Origin: Candidatus Pacearchaeota archaeon
GTDB taxonomy: Archaea; Nanoarchaeota; Nanoarchaeia; Pacearchaeales; GW2011-AR1
Direction of reading: 5' to 3'
Length of the DNA: 64,000 nt
Assembly: GCA_002690445.1 (NCBI GenBank)
Contig: NZER01000349.1
Location: 12,675-76,674 of the forward strand
This document shows, piece after piece, positions 48,667 through 57,663 of the stretch (positions are counted from its first letter, which is position 1; each line of letters starts with the position of its first letter). The position numbers were made by a program, and so were the translations under genes. The notes beneath the pieces were generated by a model that worked only from the letters and a program-made list of their open reading frames with translations, had not been told where the DNA came from and did no database searches.

Positions 48667-49440
48667 ATGGATAAACTTAGCTTGGTTATTCCGGCGCATA
48701 ATGAATCTGGGCGAATTGAGAGGACATTGCGGGAATATTTTTCTTATTTTGGCGAATTGAAAAAGAATGGGGTTTTGGATTTTGAGATTGTGGTTGTTTT
48801 AAATGCGTGCAGTGATAATACTTCAGAGATTGTTGGAAAATTTAAAGATAAAGAATTGGTGATTTTGGATTTTGTGCGTGGGGGAAAGGGGTTTGCTATT
48901 ACAGAAGGATTTAAAGATGCGTTGAAGCGGGGTTCTGATTTTATTGGTTTTGTAGACGCTGATTGTTCGACTCCGCCGGAAGCTTTTTATGATTTAGTGA
49001 AAAATATTGGGGAGGCGGACGGGGTGATTGCAGACAGATGGCATAAAGATAGTATTGTAGCAAAGCAGACTTTTTTTAGGCAATTTTTGAGCCGGGGTTA
49101 TAATTTTATTATTCGTTCTTTATTTTTTCTGCCTTATAATGATACGCAGTGCGGGGCTAAGGTTTTTACAAGAGAGATATTAGAAAAGAATATTCATAAG
49201 ATGGTTTCGAGCCAGTGGAATTATGATATTGCACTGTTGTTTTGTTTAAAAAAAGAATCGCGGGCGCGGATTAAATCTATTCCGACAACTTGGATGGATG
49301 AAGAAGCTTCAAAAGTGAATATTCGGAGGACGCCTGTTACAATGTTTGCTTCGGCTGTAAGGCTGAGATTGATTCACTCGCCATTGAGGTTCACTGTGAG
49401 GTTTTATCGGAAGCTGCCGCAGTGGGCTAAGTTTCACTAG
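48667..49440 (+). CDS. Family 2 glycosyltransferase (dolichol-phosphate sugar synthase-like)
   Basis: 257 residues from the ATG at 48667. GT-A fold motifs: LVIPAHNESGRIE at the start, VVLNACSDNTSEI, RGGKGFAITEGF and GFVDADCSTPPEAF with the metal-binding Asp-x-Asp. DTQCGAKVFTRE matches DPG/DPM synthases that charge dolichyl phosphate with glucose or mannose. No transmembrane segment. It probably supplies the AglB lipid donor. Confidence 0.9.
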   Translation: MDKLSLVIPAHNESGRIERTLREYFSYFGELKKNGVLDFEIVVVLNACSDNTSEIVGKFKDKELVILDFVRGGKGFAITEGFKDALKRGSDFIGFVDADCSTPPEAFYDLVKNIGEADGVIADRWHKDSIVAKQTFFRQFLSRGYNFIIRSLFFLPYNDTQCGAKVFTREILEKNIHKMVSSQWNYDIALLFCLKKESRARIKSIPTTWMDEEASKVNIRRTPVTMFASAVRLRLIHSPLRFTVRFYRKLPQWAKFH

Positions 49441-49446
49441 ACAATA

Positions 49447-49887
49447 TTAACCTTGACTACTAACAGCTGCTGCTTGTTCTCTTCTTTGTGCTGCTGCAAA
49501 GGTTCCGTCCCTATTATTAACTAACCAAGTGAGAAGAGTGTGATAAATTTGCTGCCCTCTTTTTGAATTAGGATCAATAGGAATTAATTCATCTGGCCTT
49601 ACACCAGCAACAACCTTAACATGAACATCCTTACCTTCAAGGGTAGATCTTGGATCATAAAAGGTAACTGCTAGAAGAGGTTTTCCTCTTTTATAATCTG
49701 CAACATGAATTTCTTCTTCTTGGGTTAATCTATATGCGCCATAAGGTATTGCAGGTTTTAAATCTCCATCTACCCGATGTAAACAAGGTTTTCCAATTAA
49801 CTCGTGTCTAAGTCCGTAAAGGTCATTACTTAATCTTTCTTGACCTCTCCTTTCTACTTCATCTGCAGTTTGCTTTACAACATTCAT
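49447..49887 (-). CDS. Unknown protein, 146 residues
   Basis: A soluble protein: helical N-terminus (VKQTADEVERRGQERLSNDLYG), then IPYGAYRLTQEEEIHVADY and VKVVAGVRPDELIPIDP, ending in an Ala/Gln-rich helix. GC usage and Gln/Arg content look different from neighbours, a weak hint of transfer. It is convergent with the GT2 gene before it, 6 bp apart. No family recognised. Confidence 0.6.
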   Translation of the reverse strand: MNVVKQTADEVERRGQERLSNDLYGLRHELIGKPCLHRVDGDLKPAIPYGAYRLTQEEEIHVADYKRGKPLLAVTFYDPRSTLEGKDVHVKVVAGVRPDELIPIDPNSKRGQQIYHTLLTWLVNNRDGTFAAAQRREQAAAVSSQG

Positions 49888-49996
49888 GATTAAGATTAAG
49901 AAAAGGTATATAAAAAGATTTATATGCTGAAGTAGGCAGTTTTCTTTTCCAGCTCAGGTGAGTAAAATTTATAATGGGGGGTTTTTTAGCATAAAC

Positions 49997-50938
49997 ATGA
50001 GAATTTCAGTTGTGATTCCGAGTGCACCAGAAGATGAACTTAGAGTTGTGGAAAGTTTGAAAAGGCAGAAGGAAAAGATTGGCCAGGTTGTTGTTGTGCG
50101 GGGGCGGAATACTTCGAAGAATCGGAATCGGGGGGGCAGGGCGGCGCGGGAGGATTTTGTTGCGTTTACAAATTCACATTCTTCATTTCCAGAAGACTGG
50201 AGTGAAAATGTGATAAAATTTTTTGAACTGCATCCTGAAATTGATATTGTGGGGGGTCCGCAGTTGACTCCGGAAGGTAATAGTTTTTTTGGCAGGACAA
50301 GTGGATATGCACTTTCTTCTATTTTTGGAGCTGCTAATGTTTCTAAGAGGTATGGGTTAGGGAAATTGAATTTAAGTGCTAGTGAAACTGATGTTACATC
50401 TTCTAATTTGATTTGCAGGAGGGTGGTTTGTGAAAATGTAAACTGGGATGAAGAAATTTATCCGGGGGAAGACCCTAAGTTTATTGCTGATGCAAAAAAA
50501 GCTGGTTTTAAGGTAGCTTATTCGCCTGATATTGTGGGGTATAATAAACGACGGGATAATTTTGCAGGTCTGTTTAAGCAGATTTTCAAGTATGGTGTTA
50601 TGAGGCCGAGAAAAGAATCTTTTTCTCAAACAATTAAGATGCCTTTGTTTTTAGTTCCTTTTTTGTTTGTTTTGTATCTTGTTTTTCTATTGATTAATAT
50701 TGTAGGTAATCTTTTTTTGACTGGGAATGTGATTGGTTCGTGGGGGGGTTCGGGTTTTGGGTGGGTTTTATTTTTTCCGTTGATTGCATATTTACTATTG
50801 AATATTCTTTTTTCTATTTATGAATCTGCGAAAAATAAGGATTTGATTTCTGTTTTGGTTTTGCCTTTGATATTTGCGACTATCCATATTAGCTACGGGG
50901 CGGGGATGCTGGGGGGTTATTTGAGAAAGTTTAAGTAG
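49997..50938 (+). CDS. Family 2 glycosyltransferase with C-terminal membrane anchor
   Basis: 313 residues from the ATG at 49997. ISVVIPSAPEDELRVVESL opens a GT-A fold; VAFTNSHSSFPEDW takes the place of the usual Asp-x-Asp region, and DEEIYPGEDPKFIADAKKAGF is the late acidic motif. Two to three helices follow after residue 215. It is probably a sugar transferase at the inner membrane face. An Arg/Gly/Asn-rich loop (GRNTSKNRNRGGRAARED) is unusual but within the variable nucleotide-binding loop. Confidence 0.85.
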   Translation: MRISVVIPSAPEDELRVVESLKRQKEKIGQVVVVRGRNTSKNRNRGGRAAREDFVAFTNSHSSFPEDWSENVIKFFELHPEIDIVGGPQLTPEGNSFFGRTSGYALSSIFGAANVSKRYGLGKLNLSASETDVTSSNLICRRVVCENVNWDEEIYPGEDPKFIADAKKAGFKVAYSPDIVGYNKRRDNFAGLFKQIFKYGVMRPRKESFSQTIKMPLFLVPFLFVLYLVFLLINIVGNLFLTGNVIGSWGGSGFGWVLFFPLIAYLLLNILFSIYESAKNKDLISVLVLPLIFATIHISYGAGMLGGYLRKFK

Positions 50939-51036
50939 TCTTTTGAAATTAGTAATTTTATATAGATAAGTTTTTAAACAAGAAGTTTATTAATAGTTTT
51001 GCTTAAGGGGAATGAGGGTTCTGTGATATTAGCACA

Positions 51037-51900
51037 ATGAAAATAAAAAACATCAAAACAGATTTGCATACCCATGGGTTTTGTGGGTGGTCAACAGGGC
51101 CTGGGCAGAATTTTATGAGGCTTTTAGGAGATAGCCCCCACAGAGACTTAAAAAGTGTTGCTGATAGATGTTTTGGCGAAGGAAGGGACACTTTAATCGG
51201 TATGGTTAATTTTAATGATGCAAGATATGAAGGTCTTGTCAATACTAGGAGATGTTTGCCTAAAAATTATGGAATTTATGATGACCACTGCTCTGTTTTT
51301 ATTGGAGTTAGGAGAGACAATCTCTGGAATTTTATGATCCGGGGACAGGAGATTCCGACTAATGTTGGACATGTTTTAATTATTGGGGGAAATAAACAGG
51401 TAAAAAGTAGAATAATAGAAGATGTTTTTAAGGAGGCAGGAGATATGGGTGCTATTAAGATTGCAGATCATGGACTTGCAAGGATGGGGCTTGCTGGAAG
51501 GATCTTTAGTAAATTGTTTCATAACGGAAATCCGCTTTCGTTAGGTAGAGAGAATATTATAAGGTATAAAGATTTTTTTGATGCTATAGAAGTTTGTAAC
51601 TCTAATGTGCCTGAATTAACTGAAGAGACAAGAGAACTTGCGGCAGCATTGGATTTACCAAGGATTTATTCTTCAGATTCTCATACACCTCCTTTAATGT
51701 TTAGTTCACATATGATTCTTTCTGAATTAGATTTTTCAAATCCTGAAAGTGCTAGAAGGAGTTTGCGAAAAAGATTTGATGAAGATTATTTTTATTATGA
51801 AGGATGTAATAGGAAATATGAAACTCTTTGGCATGGGCTTGCTGTTGCTTATAATATAATGCGGCAAAGGGTGGGGCTTGTTAAAGAAGAGAAAGTTTAA
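51037..51900 (+). CDS. PHP-domain metal-dependent phosphoesterase
   Basis: 287 residues. DLHTHGFCGWS at about 9, KIADHG near 147 and SSDSHTPP near 210 are the metal ligands of the polymerase/histidinol-phosphatase fold. IEVCNSNVPELTEETRELAAAL lies between. The substrate is not evident; relatives act on histidinol phosphate, nucleotides or lipid phosphates. It precedes a B12-radical SAM gene by 38 bp in the same direction. Confidence 0.88.
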   Translation: MKIKNIKTDLHTHGFCGWSTGPGQNFMRLLGDSPHRDLKSVADRCFGEGRDTLIGMVNFNDARYEGLVNTRRCLPKNYGIYDDHCSVFIGVRRDNLWNFMIRGQEIPTNVGHVLIIGGNKQVKSRIIEDVFKEAGDMGAIKIADHGLARMGLAGRIFSKLFHNGNPLSLGRENIIRYKDFFDAIEVCNSNVPELTEETRELAAALDLPRIYSSDSHTPPLMFSSHMILSELDFSNPESARRSLRKRFDEDYFYYEGCNRKYETLWHGLAVAYNIMRQRVGLVKEEKV

Positions 51901-51938
51901 TTGAAAAGATTTATAATGCCCCTGTTTTTTAAGTTTTC

Positions 51939-53399
51939 ATGAAAATTATGATTGGGTATCCGCCGACTGAGTCTGAGAAGGGGACGGCGACGCTTGGGCA
52001 GAACCGGCAGTTTCAGTGGTTTAATAATCCTTGTTTGATTTTTCCTGTTGTTATGGGCACTGCTGCGACTATGTTGAAGCGGGCGGGGCATGATGTTTTA
52101 TGGATTGATTGTATTGCTGAAAAGATTAGCAAGGAAAAGTTTTTTGGAATTTTGGGGAGAGAGAAACCTGGGTTGTTTATTTTTGAGACTAAGACGCCGG
52201 TGTTGAAACAACATTGGAAAATTATTGGCGAGATTAAGGAGAAGTTTCCGGACATGAAGATTGCGATTTTGGGGGACCATGTTACAAGTTTTCCTGAAGA
52301 GACAATTGAGAATTCTAAAGTTGACTTTGTTTTGACTGGCGGGGGTTTTGATTTTCTTTCTATGGAGTTAGTTGATTGGTTGGATAAGGGGGGAAAGAAG
52401 GTGCCTAAGGGAATTTATTATCGTGAAAAAAATAACAAGGTAAAGTCTTCGGGCAAATTTGAATTGACGCATAAACTTGATGAGGCACCTTTTATTGACC
52501 GGGAGTTGACAAAATGGCGGCTTTATGATAAGGAATATAATCTTATTGGAAATCCATTTTTTTATATTATGTCGGGGCGAGATTGCTGGTGGGGGAAGTG
52601 CAAGTTTTGTGCGTGGCCTCGGCTTTATCCGTGTTTTAGAAATCGGAGTGTTGAAAATGTTTTAGATGAAATTGGAATGTTGATTGATAAGTATGATGTT
52701 AAGGAAATTTTTGATGATTCTGGGACGCTGACTGTTGGGAAGTGGCTGCATGATTTGTGCCATGGTTTGATTAAGCGGGGTTATAATAAGAAGATTAAAT
52801 ATTCGTGTAATATGCGGTTTGGGGCGCTGAAACAGGAAGATTATAATCTTATGAAAAGGGCGGGCTTTAGGTTGTTGAAGTTTGGGCTTGAGTCTGCGAA
52901 TCAGAAAACTCTTGACAAGCTGAATAAGGGGATTAAGGTTAGGGATATTATTGAAGGGTGCAGGATGGCGAAGCGGGCGGGGTTGATGGTTCATCTGACT
53001 ATGATTGTTGGATATCCGTGGGAAGCAAAGAGTGACGCCTTGAAAACTTTTGCACTAGCTAAGAAACTAATGCAGTCTGGCAGGGCAGATTTGCTGCAGG
53101 CCACTGTTCTTATTCCTTACCCGGGGACACCATTGTGGGGAGAGGCAAAAAAGAATAATTGGTTTTTGTTTGATGCTGATGATTATGAAAGATATGATAT
53201 GCGGGAACCGGTTTTGAAAGTGCGTGGTAGCAGTGCTGAGGATGTTGCAAGTGTTTGCGGGAAAATTTATACGATTTTTCTTACGCCGAAATATGTTTTT
53301 GCGAGGTTAAAGAGTATAAAGAATTTTGATGATTTGAAGTTTAATTTGCGGGGGGTTCGGGCGGTTTTTGGGCATTTAAAGGATTTTATTTTTGGGTGA
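51939..53399 (+). CDS. B12-binding-domain radical SAM enzyme
   Basis: 486 residues. N-terminal cobalamin-binding Rossmann domain (about 1-150, with ATMLKRAGHDVLWIDC and AILGDHVTSFPEETI), then a radical SAM barrel with the cluster motif CWWGKCKFC at about 210-218, the Cys-x4-Cys-x2-Cys spacing common in this class. GLESANQKTLDKLNKGI and MIVGYPWE are further family motifs. Such enzymes methylate or cyclise unactivated carbons, often in lipids or antibiotics. Substrate unknown. Confidence 0.88.
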   Translation: MKIMIGYPPTESEKGTATLGQNRQFQWFNNPCLIFPVVMGTAATMLKRAGHDVLWIDCIAEKISKEKFFGILGREKPGLFIFETKTPVLKQHWKIIGEIKEKFPDMKIAILGDHVTSFPEETIENSKVDFVLTGGGFDFLSMELVDWLDKGGKKVPKGIYYREKNNKVKSSGKFELTHKLDEAPFIDRELTKWRLYDKEYNLIGNPFFYIMSGRDCWWGKCKFCAWPRLYPCFRNRSVENVLDEIGMLIDKYDVKEIFDDSGTLTVGKWLHDLCHGLIKRGYNKKIKYSCNMRFGALKQEDYNLMKRAGFRLLKFGLESANQKTLDKLNKGIKVRDIIEGCRMAKRAGLMVHLTMIVGYPWEAKSDALKTFALAKKLMQSGRADLLQATVLIPYPGTPLWGEAKKNNWFLFDADDYERYDMREPVLKVRGSSAEDVASVCGKIYTIFLTPKYVFARLKSIKNFDDLKFNLRGVRAVFGHLKDFIFG

Positions 53400-53432
53400 A
53401 AGCTTTCTAAATCAAGTTTTATCCTGATATTT

Positions 53433-53717
53433 ATGGTAATGGAGAAATTGGCAAAAGATTTTACTGAGATACATACTGCGAAGAATAAACTCAATAGTGT
53501 AATAGTGATGGTTATTGGGGGGGTTATGATATTAGCTGGAATTTTGATTGCATTATTTACTAAGATTTTTTCAGCAGGGGGTGTTTTTTTCTTAATGGGG
53601 CTTGTTGCAATTTTGCTGGGTTATGTTGGTTTCAAGAGAGCAAGAAAAAATGCAGAAGTACAATCTACTCAAAAGGTTGGGTATGATTTGACAAAACTTT
53701 GGAAAAAGAAGAAGTAG
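53433..53717 (+). CDS. Small two-helix membrane protein
   Basis: 94 residues. A short soluble N-terminus, two hydrophobic helices (about 23-42 and 47-65), then a basic tail ending in KKKK. It lies 33 bp after the radical SAM gene on the same strand and is followed by mini-element B. No family recognised. Confidence 0.6.
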   Translation: MVMEKLAKDFTEIHTAKNKLNSVIVMVIGGVMILAGILIALFTKIFSAGGVFFLMGLVAILLGYVGFKRARKNAEVQSTQKVGYDLTKLWKKKK

Positions 53718-53719
53718 GA

Positions 53720-54029
53720 TTTATTTGTTTGGTGGTGTGCACGCAGGGGACATATGTCCTACCTTAAAATGATTTATTAAGATCAAACTTCAACTCGAGC
53801 TCCGCCTGTCGGCTCCAGCTCTCGCACACATTTTTATGAATGCCCAATCTCTTTTCTCACATCGTAAAATACTGAACAGAACATAGGAAATTTGCAACTG
53901 ATCATAGATTCTGGGGAGCAAAATGGGAAAGCGACGTAAGGAGCGGATTTTGCGATAGTTATTTGTCTTTTGATTTTCGGTTTTGCCTAGGACATATGTC
54001 CGTTGCTTCTACATTTATTTGTTTGGTGG
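53720..54029. repeat. 16-bp target duplication flanking mini-element B
   Basis: TTTATTTGTTTGGTGG is present at 53720-53735 and at 54014-54029. The identity extends to 18 bp if one base shared with each element end is counted (53719-53736 and 54013-54030), so the exact border is ambiguous by one base on each side. Confidence 0.9.
53736..54013. mobile_element. MITE-like element, copy B (278 bp), complete
   Basis: Ends TGTGCACGCAGG...CTTCTACA. The left end carries GGACATATGTCC at 53748-53759 and the right end the same at 53993-54002 and onward, forming imperfect terminal inverted repeats of about 25 bp. Target duplications of 16 bp flank it. The interior is homologous to copy A but the internal inverted repeat is degenerate. 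It fills nearly all of the 345-bp spacer 53718-54062. No coding capacity. Confidence 0.87.
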
Positions 54030-54035
54030 TTAAAT

Positions 54036-54044
54036 TTATATAAC
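54036..54044 (+). promoter_or_regulatory. TATA box next to mini-element B
   Basis: TTATATAAC lies about 23-26 nt before the ATG at 54063 and only 6 bp beyond the right target duplication, so the element inserted immediately upstream of this promoter. Confidence 0.5.
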
Positions 54045-54062
54045 TAGAATCTTGTGAGTGGG

Positions 54063-55337
54063 ATGGGAAAATACACAATTTCAAAACAAGCAGATAAGAA
54101 AATTGGTTCTGATATGGCTGTAATTGTTCGGGAAATTCAGGAGAGAATCCCGTCGGTGATTTCGATAATTTTAACTGGGGGGTTTGCACGGGGGGAGGGG
54201 CCGGTGAAAAAAATTAAGGGGAAGTTTGTTCCGTATAATGATTATGATATTCAGATTATTTGCCCGGCAAAGTTGAGCAAGGGGGAGATTGATAAGATTG
54301 CAACTGAAATTTCTAAGGGGCTGGGGTATGGGGGAATTAAAGAGATTTTTTATCCTTTTAAAAAAGAAAATCAAAAAATGGGGGATAATTTTTATGTTGA
54401 TTTGAAATGCGACACTCCTGAAGATTTGAAAAAACTTTTACCTAGGATAAGAACTTATGAATTGAAAAATGATTCGCTTGTTTTGTGGGGCAGGGATGTA
54501 CGAAAACTAATTCCTGATTATGCACTAAAAGATGTTCCGATTTCTGAGGGGGCAAAACTTTTGCTTGATAGGATGAGCCAAATGATTGAATATTATTCTA
54601 CTGAGGGTAGGCATGATAAAGAGGTGCTGACTTATTTTATTCAACAGGCTTATGCTGCATGCTGTACTGCGCTGCTTTTGTTGAAGGGAAAATACCAGCT
54701 TGGTTATAATAGGTCTATGAAAATTTTGAAAGAAGATTATCAAGAAGATTTTCCAGAATTATATAAAAAAATCCCGGATTTACATTTAAAAGTTGAGCAG
54801 TTTATTAATTGGAAAATGAATCCGCAAAAATTGCCTAACTCGGATGTGGAAGCAGAGTGGTTTATTGCAAAGAATAATATTTTATGGGTTTCTAAGTATT
54901 TTTTTAGCAAATTTTTGAATAAGAAGACTGGGAATGTAGGTGAACTGGCTGATGCTATTTTAAAGATGCAGAAGAAATTTTATGTTCCTTATATTCGCGA
55001 TATGACTCAGAATAAATTTGGATTTAATTTAGGTTTTTTGAATGTTTTTGCGCTGCCTTTTGTTTCTTTTATTTTGAAATATAAATATTATCAGCGGTTG
55101 AAAATTTTCAGGGTTCGAAAGCCGGGGGTGATTTTTGGGAAGTCTCCTGATTTAGTGATTTTTGCGTCGCTGATTTTTTTGATTAGTGCTGTTGATGAAA
55201 ATGGTGTTGATAAAAAATTACTGCAGAGGGGTCAGAAGCTGCTGAAGAGAGTTTATCCTTCTGGCGGGAAAAATTGGGAAGAAATTAGTCTTGACTACGC
55301 AAATGCTTATATAGCATTTTTTCTACAAAAATTATAA
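54063..55337 (+). CDS. Nucleotidyltransferase-fold protein
   Basis: 424 residues from the ATG at 54063. ILTGGFARGEG and YNDYDIQII in order give the Gly-Gly/Gly-Ser-type loop and the Asp-x-Asp of the polymerase-beta-like fold, and YVDLKCD near residue 115 is a likely third acid. The helical C-terminal 300 residues resemble no domain I know. Short hydrophobic stretch near 320-340. Its stop overlaps the next ATG by one base, first of four coupled genes. Confidence 0.8.
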   Translation: MGKYTISKQADKKIGSDMAVIVREIQERIPSVISIILTGGFARGEGPVKKIKGKFVPYNDYDIQIICPAKLSKGEIDKIATEISKGLGYGGIKEIFYPFKKENQKMGDNFYVDLKCDTPEDLKKLLPRIRTYELKNDSLVLWGRDVRKLIPDYALKDVPISEGAKLLLDRMSQMIEYYSTEGRHDKEVLTYFIQQAYAACCTALLLLKGKYQLGYNRSMKILKEDYQEDFPELYKKIPDLHLKVEQFINWKMNPQKLPNSDVEAEWFIAKNNILWVSKYFFSKFLNKKTGNVGELADAILKMQKKFYVPYIRDMTQNKFGFNLGFLNVFALPFVSFILKYKYYQRLKIFRVRKPGVIFGKSPDLVIFASLIFLISAVDENGVDKKLLQRGQKLLKRVYPSGGKNWEEISLDYANAYIAFFLQKL

Positions 55338-56443
55338 TGGATCATAAATTAATAATTTGCATTGACGGGCTTGGAAAAGATTTTATTTCTGAAGAGGATA
55401 CTCCATTTTTGTATAAATTTGGAAAAGAAAATTATTTTGCAGAACTTGAAACCTTGTTTGCATTTACTGGTTTGGAATATTCTTTTTTTAGCGGGAAGAG
55501 TCCAGAAAAAAGTGATGTTTGGCTGGAGTTTGCAAAATCTGAGAGTTCTATTTTTAAAAGTTTCTTGTTGAGATTTTTTTCTTTTAATAAAAAACTAAGA
55601 GATTATTTTGCGGTGGCTTTGCAAAAATTAAACGGGCGGACATGGTTCTCAAGTCTTCATAATATTCCTTCAGATAAATTAAAATTTTTTGATACTTGTG
55701 TTAAGCAGGGTTTGTGGAAACTTGATTTTTTTCAAAAGCGAAATTTTGTTTTTTACAAATGGCCTTTTTTTGTTGTGAAAAAAAATGATAAGGAAAAAGA
55801 GAAAATTATTTTTAAGTATGAAGGCGACAGGGAAAGGATGGGGCGATTGGCGGGGGGCGGGAAGTCTGATGTTTATTATACTCAGTTAATGAGGGTAGAT
55901 AAAGTAGTCCACAAGTTTGGAAAGACGAGTGAAGAAACAAAACAAGCTTTGAAAAATATGGACAAATTGATTGAGGAATATGTGGGGCGGTTTTTTGGGG
56001 AGAACAAGGAAGGGAATGTTTTTTTATGGTCGGACCATGGTTTTGCTGATATAAAAAATTATATTGATATTGAAAAAGTTTTGCCTAAGCAGAAAGATTA
56101 TGTTTATTTTATTGCGGGCACGACTGTTTCTTTTTGGTTTAAGGATAAGAAATGCGGGGATGAGATAAAAAGAATTTTTAAAAAAATTCCTAATGTTAAG
56201 ATTCTCGACGATAAAACTGCAAAAAAATATAAAATTCCTCAATCTCAAAAATATGGAGATTTGATTTTTTATGTTGAAAAAGGAAATTATTTTTTTCCAA
56301 ACTTTTACCAAAAATCTAATAAAGAGAAATTTGTTTCAATGCACGGGTATCCTGATGATAAAGAACTAAATGGTTTTTTGATTTCCAATAAAAAAATTCC
56401 AGATAAAATTAAGATTAGTGAGGCATTGAAATGGATAAAATAA
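55337..56443 (+). CDS. Alkaline-phosphatase-superfamily phosphodiesterase
   Basis: 368 residues. IICIDGLGKDFI gives the first metal-binding Asp; AFTGLEYSFFSGKSPE contains the catalytic Thr of the nucleotide pyrophosphatase/phosphodiesterase type; WSDHGFAD and MHGYPDD supply the Asp-His and His ligands. An insertion of about 110 basic, aromatic residues (about 75-180) is unusual. No signal peptide, so a cytosolic substrate is likely. It overlaps the DUF362 gene by 13 bases. Confidence 0.83.
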   Translation: MDHKLIICIDGLGKDFISEEDTPFLYKFGKENYFAELETLFAFTGLEYSFFSGKSPEKSDVWLEFAKSESSIFKSFLLRFFSFNKKLRDYFAVALQKLNGRTWFSSLHNIPSDKLKFFDTCVKQGLWKLDFFQKRNFVFYKWPFFVVKKNDKEKEKIIFKYEGDRERMGRLAGGGKSDVYYTQLMRVDKVVHKFGKTSEETKQALKNMDKLIEEYVGRFFGENKEGNVFLWSDHGFADIKNYIDIEKVLPKQKDYVYFIAGTTVSFWFKDKKCGDEIKRIFKKIPNVKILDDKTAKKYKIPQSQKYGDLIFYVEKGNYFFPNFYQKSNKEKFVSMHGYPDDKELNGFLISNKKIPDKIKISEALKWIK

Positions 56444-57663
56444 AAAAGTATAATTTTGAAAAAGATAAGATAAGTTTGTTTAAATGCGAGACTATGGGGG
56501 AAATTGAAAAAAGTGTTGGAGAAATTTTCCAGGATAATGAGGAAATTTTACCGAAAAAGAAAAATGCGAAAATTTTAGTAAAACCAAACTTTAACAATGA
56601 TTTAAATGCGTTGACTGGGAACTCTACTGATTTGCGGGTGATTATTCCTGTTTTGAGAGAGTTGAAAAATAGAGATTACACAAATGTGACTCTTGCAGAT
56701 GGTCCGAATTGCGGGATTCATCATGTGGGGATTGATGTTTTTTCTAGATTGTGTCTAGACCAGGTGGCAAAGATGTTTAATGTTAAATTAATGAATTTTA
56801 ATTTTGACGAGGGTGTTTTAGTTGGTTTGACAACAGGGAAAGCAGAGATGGCTAAAACTTGTCTTGATGCTGATTTTATTATTAATCTTCCGAAGCTTAA
56901 AACTCACGTGGAAACTGGTATAACTGTTGCTTGTAAAAATCTTCTGGGTTGTTTTAAGGGAACAGAAAAACGGAAAATGCATGATAATCTTCCAAGGAAT
57001 ATTGTGAGATTAAATGAGATTATTAAAACTGATTTGATAATTGTCGATGGGCTGATTGGCATGGAGGGGCGGGGGCCGGGGGATGGGACGCCAAAAAAAG
57101 TAGGTGTTGTGATTTCTGGACATAATCCATTTGTTGTTGACTTTTTATGCTCTAAATTAATGAGCTTGAATTATAAAAAAATTCCTTTTCTGAAAATAGC
57201 TATAAAAAAGAATTATATTTCTCTGGAAGATATTAATTATCTTAACCAGGTCAATGCTATTTCAAAATTTAAACCTGGTAATAAAACTATCTTAGACAGG
57301 ATTTTGCTAAATAATTTTTTTATTGGGATTAGATTTTCTAAAGCTTTTGAGAAACTTTTTAATAAGGGATTTTTGCCGTGGATTTTATTTAAAATGAAAG
57401 TGAAGCAAGATAAATATATTTTTGAAGACAGGGATATAAAGAAGATTTATGAAAAAAAGAATCTTTCTGTCAGTGATAAAAAGAAAATTAAGAAATGTCT
57501 TGACGTTTATTGTCCGTTGGGTATGAAAAAAACGGGGAGTGAAAAATGTTTGAAGTGCATGTATTGTTATCAGGTTGCTCCTGATTTAATTGAGTTTGAT
57601 GGGGATTTGAATGCTTTTGAAATGCAGATGGATCGGTTTGGGGAGTATACAAAAAAATGGTAG
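56431..57663 (+). CDS. DUF362 protein with C-terminal cysteine cluster
   Basis: 410 residues. The DUF362 core has ILVKPNFN, DGPNCGIHHVG, LPKLKTHVETGITVACKNLLGCFKG and VDGLIGMEGRGPGDG in order. Near the C-terminus, CLDVYCP and CLKCMYC supply five Cys that could bind one iron-sulfur cluster, as in ferredoxin-like domains attached to this family. Function of DUF362 is unsettled. It overlaps the methyltransferase gene by 7 bases. Confidence 0.87.
   Translation: MDKIKKYNFEKDKISLFKCETMGEIEKSVGEIFQDNEEILPKKKNAKILVKPNFNNDLNALTGNSTDLRVIIPVLRELKNRDYTNVTLADGPNCGIHHVGIDVFSRLCLDQVAKMFNVKLMNFNFDEGVLVGLTTGKAEMAKTCLDADFIINLPKLKTHVETGITVACKNLLGCFKGTEKRKMHDNLPRNIVRLNEIIKTDLIIVDGLIGMEGRGPGDGTPKKVGVVISGHNPFVVDFLCSKLMSLNYKKIPFLKIAIKKNYISLEDINYLNQVNAISKFKPGNKTILDRILLNNFFIGIRFSKAFEKLFNKGFLPWILFKMKVKQDKYIFEDRDIKKIYEKKNLSVSDKKKIKKCLDVYCPLGMKKTGSEKCLKCMYCYQVAPDLIEFDGDLNAFEMQMDRFGEYTKKW

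Noticed and set aside
53700..54060. CRISPR-like array suggested by repeated GACATATGTC
   Set aside because: Only two copies per element at its ends, in inverted arrangement and with no regular spacers; a terminal inverted repeat explains it.
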